Positions 58,590-64,000 of a DNA stretch of 64,000 nt are shown piece after piece; position 1 is the stretch's first letter, and each line of letters starts with the position of its first letter. The stretch is from positions 434,001-498,000 of the forward strand of contig NW_026705007.1 in the NCBI RefSeq assembly GCF_029867415.1, in the 5' to 3' direction. The notes under the pieces are model-generated. The model saw nothing but the letters and a program-made list of their open reading frames with translations. It was not told the origin of the DNA and ran no database searches. This DNA is from Vicia villosa. Taxonomy: Eukaryota; Streptophyta; Magnoliopsida; Fabales; Fabaceae. Both the position numbers and the translations under genes were made by a program.

Positions 58590-59342
58590 TATACTACATT
58601 CCTAGCATAATTTGTGTGTTGATATTCAGGCTAATTTTGGCCTTGACAATTATGGTTTTGTCTTGCATTTCGTAGATTCTAGTATTCAGGAATTCCCCCA
58701 TCATTTCTCCAATTTTTTTACCCATCTGATTAGTTTTACTGTTGATAGGTAGCATCCAAATCTGAAGTCATTTAGGTGCTTTAGATAATTCCAGGTTGGA
58801 AACTGGGTTATGCCCATCCCATTTCTATAGGATCAACCATGAATTCCAAAAGATCCAAGGGCCCCCTTTTAGGATTCACAAGTGATCATTCATACTGTCT
58901 ATATAGAACTAAAATATACCAGTATTGATTTCCTTGAGTGTTAGATTTTTGGGGTTGCACCATATATTGGCAAGAGCAAGTTGCATGGAATTGTTGTGAA
59001 TAGGCTTCTCGATGATAATTTTCCCCATAATACTAACCTTTTGTGCCGAGTTTTGTTCTTGTATTTCCTCCTCTTCATACAACATAAGGCCAGGCGATTT
59101 AGAAGCTGCATAGTTTGATCGCGTTGCCATATGACTATTGATATTTATTGTCTCTTTTTGTGGTATAGTTAGTAGAGGGATGTTTGTTTGATTTTCTTTT
59201 CTTCCGGTAGCCATTTCCCTATTTCTTGATTGTTGATTCTTTGGTTTCTTGGATTATCTTTTGTTGATTGGGATTCAACAAGCGTGAAACCTGTGTTGCT
59301 TGATTCATCTGTGTTGGTTATTATTTTGCAGGTCGGATCCAT
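58590..59342 (-). pseudogene. LINE ORF1 fragment (DUF4283-like)
   Basis: Begins ATG at 59342 (MDPTCKIITNT...), changes frame near 59190, and continues MATGRKENQTN... with ALANIWCNPKNLTLKEINTGIF and, in broken frames, GGPWIFWNSWLIL, WDGHNP, LELSKAP and TIIVKAKISLNIN. This is the nucleic-acid-binding ORF1 of plant L1 LINEs. It stops near a YIGSN segment at the end of the Ogre-like LTR, so its zinc-knuckle end is missing. A pyrimidine-rich leader on this strand occupies 59343-59632, like a LINE 5' untranslated region. Confidence 0.8.
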
Positions 59343-59632
59343 CTTGACAGAAGGGAGGATCAGGGAAAAGGATAGATAGCAGAAAAAGACCCACTGAAAA
59401 TAAGGGAAAACCAAAGAGGCGGGAAGATGGGTAGACAGAAAAACCAGAGGAACCACCATAACCAGGGTGCAGAGGAGAACAAAGGGAGAACACAAACAGG
59501 AATAAAAATATTCAAACACCAACAAAGCACCTATCCAAAGAAGACACGCAACTGTGGACAAAGAGGGATGGTAGGAGAAACCGAGGAAAGAAAGGGAGAA
59601 GAAAGGGCAAATCCAAAGAAATATTTAGTTTA
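59343..59632 (-). other. Probable LINE 5' untranslated region
   Basis: Pyrimidine-rich on the minus strand and directly before the ORF1 ATG. The plus-strand frame at 59427-59633 is its shadow. Confidence 0.55.
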
Positions 59633-59715
59633 GTTTTCTTGAATTCTTTTGATTATAATTTTATTTCAATAATTTATAGATCATATATATTTAATAAATA
59701 TTTTATAATAAGCGT

Positions 59716-59855
59716 AATGCTAACGTGTGCTCTTAGGACATATGTTAAAAAACCTATAAATAAAAAATTTGTCTAAAAAAATAATAAAAATATATTATAA
59801 TTTTTAAGATAAATTTTCTATAGTTAGTTCTTATCATGCACCACACATGTTAGTA
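59716..59855. mobile_element. Small MITE, about 140 bp
   Basis: AATGCTAACGTGTG at 59716 and its near-inverse (CACACATGTTAGTATT) at 59842, 14 bp with two mismatches. The interior is AT-rich. The right terminus was duplicated when a LINE inserted there. Confidence 0.6.
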
Positions 59856-60908
59856 TTTTTTTTTTTTTGAAATAAAAGACTTTATTCATTTCAAAGAACT
59901 ATTACAAGCAAGGCTATAAAGCCCATATAAGTTGACCTTATTTACATGAGTATATTAACTATGTGATTTCTATACTTGGGTTTCATCCACCCTCTATAGA
60001 CTAAAGAATGTATAATAAACCTAATGACACTTTGAGTATCCCTATAGGACCCTTTATTACCAAAAATCATAGAATTCCTATACATCCAAATGCCATAGAA
60101 TACTTCAGTTGCAGCAGCTTTTAGAAGCACATTAGGCTAGCCTTTACCTTTGGATTTCCTTCTGATCCAAGCCAAGTCAAGTTTACTCTCCATCTTCAAA
60201 TCCATCCATTTGAAAATCTCTTGCCAAATGATGAAAGTACCCTTACAATTGAACAAAAGGTGATCAAGATCTTCATTATCCTCTTTACACAAGTCACATA
60301 AAGCATTCTGCAGCATGCCCATGTTCTTCATCCTTGTTTTGGTGAATAACCGGTTCTGACATACCAGCCAAAGGATCACTTTTGATCTAGGCCTTGCGAA
60401 ATTATGTGTCATCATATGGTACCAGTCAACTCTAGCATCATCCTCAATCAAGATGTTATAGACCTTCATCATGCTGAATTTCCTCTGATTTCTCATGCTA
60501 TTCCAGCAGTTCTCAATTCTTCCAATCTCAGATTTGCTAGCCAAGATGTGTTTGAGAATCCAGGTACAGTTATTGCCCGGACTATCAGCCATAAAATCCC
60601 TACCCTTTAAGTAGTATGTGTGAATCCACTTCACCCATAGGATGTCTAATTCCATGCTAATATTCCACAAGCATTTAAGCAAAGCCACATGGTTCCAAAC
60701 ACTCAGATTTAACACATTAAGACCTCCTTGCTTGACTGGGCAGCATACTCTCTTCCAAGCCACAGGGCTTTTCTTGCAAATGGAAGCTTTTCCAGACCAA
60801 ATGTAAGACCTGCACAGACTATCCAACTTTCTAATAACAAACTCAGGTAATGGCAGACATGTCATCCAGTATTGGACAGTGGCAGAGATAGCGCTTTTCA
60901 CAAGTTGG
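59856..60908 (-). mobile_element. 5'-truncated LINE with poly(A) tail
   Basis: The plus strand shows a 13-T run (59856-59868), the poly(A) tail of a minus-strand insert, with AATAAA-type sequence just inside. A 14-bp target duplication, CACACATGTTAGTA at 59842-59855 and CACACATGTTAATA at 60909-60922, has one mismatch. Only the last kilobase of ORF2 was copied. Confidence 0.88.
59942..60908 (-). pseudogene. LINE ORF2 C-terminal part, zf-RVT domain
   Basis: Frame 60913-60137 is open for 258 codons; its first codons lie in the flank. It holds LVKSAISATVQYWM, SPVAWKRVCCPVKQGGLNVLNL, and the zf-RVT region LWLVCQNRLFTKTRM with CDLC and DHLLFNC. After a stop it continues in 60130-59942 with ATEVFYGIWMYRNSMIFG. 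The catalytic reverse transcriptase core lies upstream and is absent because of 5' truncation. Confidence 0.88.
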
Positions 60909-60922
60909 CACACATGTTAATA

Positions 60923-62799
60923 TTATTCTTATAATAATTATACCCATGCGTAATCACAAGTATTTTGTTACTTATATTAAAATTAAGAATATCCTATTTA
61001 AGATATTTAAAAAAAAAAGTAAAATGGCATTTGAATTACTGTAGCATATAGATACCAGAATTGGCAAATGGCAGCAAATACATTAATGGCTGATGTCGGC
61101 AAATGGAATTTTTTTCCCCATATATTTTCCACCCAATAGCCATATGTTTTAAAAGGAGGGGGTGTTTGCGCGGTACTTAGAGTTGATTTTGAAATAAAAA
61201 ATTATTTAATTTAAAAATAAAATGATATGTTGTTTACTTCAATTTTAGATGATAATTCAAAAAAAAAAAAAATTCAAATCGATCTAATTTTATTTTAGAC
61301 TGGTTTTTAGACATTCAAATCTATACAAGCCCCAAAACCATCCGGGCCAAACAATGAAACAAGCATTTCCAAACTAAGCAAAAGTAAAACTTAATGCAGA
61401 CATATTAGTTTAAGTTATAATGTTTTCATACAAGTACTGTACTACAATCTAATTGTGCACATGACAAACAACATACTCCTAGAGCACTGTCTTTAATAGG
61501 TAGAAGAAAAATAAAGTTTCCTAAAAGTGGCCCATACGTAGAACTGAGTGAATGACTCATACATGTGATAGTGTCACAGGAAAAATGTCATGTATTATTG
61601 ATCATGGCAGTGTCATCACGCTTCATATGTAGGTGTGTGGTGGCCATTTATTGTAAATATAATGCCATATTTTACCGTGTGTCGATAGGATATAGAAGAT
61701 TGGATTTTTTTCTTTTATTTTTAAGGGCATTCGTTGTAAGATAAGGACTGCACGCAAGAATAGAAAAAGTGTATGGGATACATATAAGAGAAACAAAGAA
61801 TGAGTACAGGTCACTTCTTCATGATTGTGGCCACTTTAGTCCCCATTCTTCATAAATACAGTGATATGTAGGACATGGAGTTTGTGGAAATGTTACTTTT
61901 GGATGCACGGTAGTACATTATAATTCCTTTAGATTGGGATTGGGTAAGCCCAAAAATTATGGCTCAACATGCAAAGGATCCACATTCAACTACATGAATT
62001 CTATCATATTCCGAGGCACACATGATCAAATTATGATTAAATCACGGCCATTTGATAGCAATCAGGCAGAAACCCAATATGTATAAAGTGTTATAGGTTT
62101 AAGTTCTCGTAAATCTTTTAAGTTCACTTAAAACTCTCATTGACTTGAGTAATGTTTTTGCAAACACATTACTCATATAAAAAACAAATATCAACATCCA
62201 CCTCAATAATGAGCTTGGTCCGCCATCTTCGTAGAAAATAAGTAATTATCAAAGAAGCGATCAATCATACAAATATATAAATATTTGATGCCAATTGAAA
62301 GTTAAGCAAATACATAACACATAAGAATGAGTTGAGTCTTAGAGCTTTAAAAATTATTTAAAAAATAGTCTTTGAATTAAAACAAACTTCAATCCGACAT
62401 AATTAATAAAAATACTTATTTTCTACAATTGATAATTGTTCCTTTTGACGAGGAAACTTGTTTCCTAAATGCTCGGATTCTGGTTGCCATCGCTTGAAGA
62501 TCGAGATCTTCCTAGCTTTTTGGCCGTTTTGGAAAGAGAGGATACATGCACACACTCTGACACTCAAGTCAATGACTGACATATATGAGAAGTATAAGTT
62601 TTCTAAGGATTTTTTTGTGTATCCGAATTTGACGCATATAGCCCTTTTACAGGGCTCATATCCTGCCGTCAGTCGATGGAGTCCGACCTTCAAAGATCGA
62701 AAGACGACAGCGAATCAGAGGTCTGGTGACGATGGCAGCCAACCAGGTCTCAGGCTTATTCCTAGATTTGTTTGTTCGTGTGTCATATCTTAGACTCGT
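60923..62799. other. AT-rich spacer without a supported gene
   Basis: Nothing recognised. Near 62460-62790 both strands have open frames of about 100 codons with no known motif; base composition there is less AT-rich, so an old exon or element piece is possible. Confidence 0.45.
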
Positions 62800-63296
62800 T
62801 AATATTTTGACAGCTATGAATATGAATATCTCTTATTTATTGTTAACACGTGGTGGATAAGGTAGCAATCCTAATGAGAAGAAGTTCATAATATTATTAT
62901 ATTCTTAGGGCTGGACAATCTTTTGGGATTATAAAAGGGATTTAGGAAACACTTTATACATATTGGGTTTGTGTGATTCTTATATTGAGAGTTGGAGAGA
63001 TTAGAAAACACTTAGGTAGAAAAGAAAGTTTAGTTTGGGAACTTCAAAAGTTAATGTATTGTAACTCATATTGTAATCTATTGTAATACTTTTGAAACAT
63101 AGTGAATTAGAGAGTTTATCTCTCCCCCAAACATAGATCAGTTTGATCAAATTGGGTAAACAATTTTCTTTGTGTTCTAGCCTATTATATTGAGAGTTGT
63201 CTAAAATTACTTGGGTGGTTGCCAATGTTATTTGTTCATCATATAAAAGTCTTGGTGTGTTTGAACTTTTAATTATTTTACCAGTTCTTCATAACA
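62800..63296 (+). repeat. Probable 5' LTR end of a copia relic
   Basis: A TATAAAAG box lies at 62930-62937 and the right end is CTTCATAACA at 63296, the same closing bases as the LTR at 22735-23221. The left end is not defined. Confidence 0.5.
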
Positions 63297-63962
63297 AGTG
63301 GTGTCCACCGTGAGGCAAAGGGGTTAAGTTTTTAAACGAGCACCAAGATTTCTAATGGAACATCGAGAAGTTTCCTAGAGACAATGACTTTCGATTTTGG
63401 AATGTAAAGATGCAAGCAATACTAATTTAACAAAGTTTTGTATAATCATTGAAGGGAGAGACATTGATGCCTCAGTGCCTAACAAAAGCTGGGAAGGTTG
63501 ATATGGTGAATAAGACCAAAAATGTCATTATCTTATGCCTCGAAGATAAAGTATCAAGTGAAATTGCAAGGAAGAAGACCATGATTGGTACGTGGGTCAA
63601 GCTTGAATCATTATATATGACCAACTCATTGACTGAGAGATGGTGTCTAAAACAACAACGAGAATAAATCTATTATAAAGAAGCTGACACAATTTCACAA
63701 GATCATCGATAATTTGCAAAATATTAAGGTGAAGATTGTTGATGAGGTCTAAATTCTAATCTTGTTAAACTCATTACCCTTACCATTTGAGCACTTCAAG
63801 GTTACCTTTATGAATAATAAGAAATGTACTAGTACTTTGGATGAAGCTAGACGAACGTAAGAATCATATGAGTTATCAAAGTTGAAATATTTGAAGGTTA
63901 ATGATTTTGGTGAATGCTTAAGTGTCTCGAAAAGAATGAGTGAGAGTAAAGGAAACCAGAAA

Positions 63963-63966
<4 letters not shown>
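63297..63966 (+). pseudogene. Ty1/copia gag relic at the window edge
   Basis: AGTGGTGTCCACCGTGAGGC follows the LTR, resembling the primer-site region of the element at 22735. gag follows in pieces: DNDFRFWNVKMQAIL, the open frame 63449-63667 with TWVKLESLYMTNSL (nearly the same as in the young element), then KKLTQFHKIIDNLQNIKVKI and LLNSLPLPFEHFKVTF in other frames. Several stops. It runs into a microsatellite. Confidence 0.82.

Positions 63967-64000
<34 letters not shown>
63967..64000. repeat. AT microsatellite
   Basis: An AT dinucleotide run of at least 34 bp, cut off by the window end. Confidence 0.97.

Noticed and set aside
62403..62793. Overlapping ORFs of 96 and 111 codons on opposite strands
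   Set aside because: No recognisable domain, no splice context and no partner; kept only as unresolved sequence.

Overview
The window is plant nuclear DNA, AT-rich and dominated by transposable elements. The dense nesting of Ty1/copia, Ty3/gypsy, LINE and CACTA elements, the Ogre-like giant LTR and the style of the repeats suggest a papilionoid legume of the pea, vetch, clover and medic group. That placement is inference from family resemblance, not a database match. One intact host gene is visible: a two-exon LRR receptor-like pseudokinase of the At2g26730 type on the minus strand at 35827-38882. Almost everything else is repeat-derived.

Layout. 1-4640: no gene, with a three-copy 245-bp tandem array at 2617-3358. 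4644-19047: a CACTA (En/Spm) transposon with a TGT target duplication and a decayed TNP1-like gene. Inside it sit an 884-bp GGTTCGGTT-rich element (16112-16995) and a complete young Sirevirus-type Ty1/copia element on the minus strand (4841-13755, duplication CGAAC). 19051-22729: old LTR-like sequence and a Ty3/gypsy integrase relic. 22735-27736: a very young Ty1/copia element on the plus strand (duplication GATAC) whose pol carries two frameshifts. 28780-32830: a decayed minus-strand copia element and LTR pieces. 32862-34353: a broken OTU-peptidase ORF flanked by arrays of short palindromes. 35827-38957: the receptor kinase and an upstream ORF. 39541-39940: a MITE with 15-bp perfect inverted repeats. 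40782-44930: a deleted copia element split by a 2.1-kb solo LTR. 45231-46745: part of an Ogre-like LTR. 46800-48960: fused relics of two copia lineages. 48967-59632: one or two minus-strand LINEs interrupted by a 2.5-kb Sirevirus-like solo LTR (duplication TTAGT) and a 4.6-kb Ogre-like LTR. 59716-60922: a small MITE hit by a 5'-truncated LINE. 62800-64000: an LTR end and gag relic running into an AT microsatellite at the window edge.

How it fits together. The region records successive insertions: old LTR sequence, then CACTA, then its internal element and the Sirevirus; and LINE, then solo LTRs. The Sirevirus LTRs differ by about seven substitutions over 1207 bp and the second copia LTRs by one over 487 bp (counted by eye), so activity is recent. 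The receptor gene stands alone in a gene-poor stretch. I found no rRNA or functional tRNA gene, no CRISPR array and no operon.
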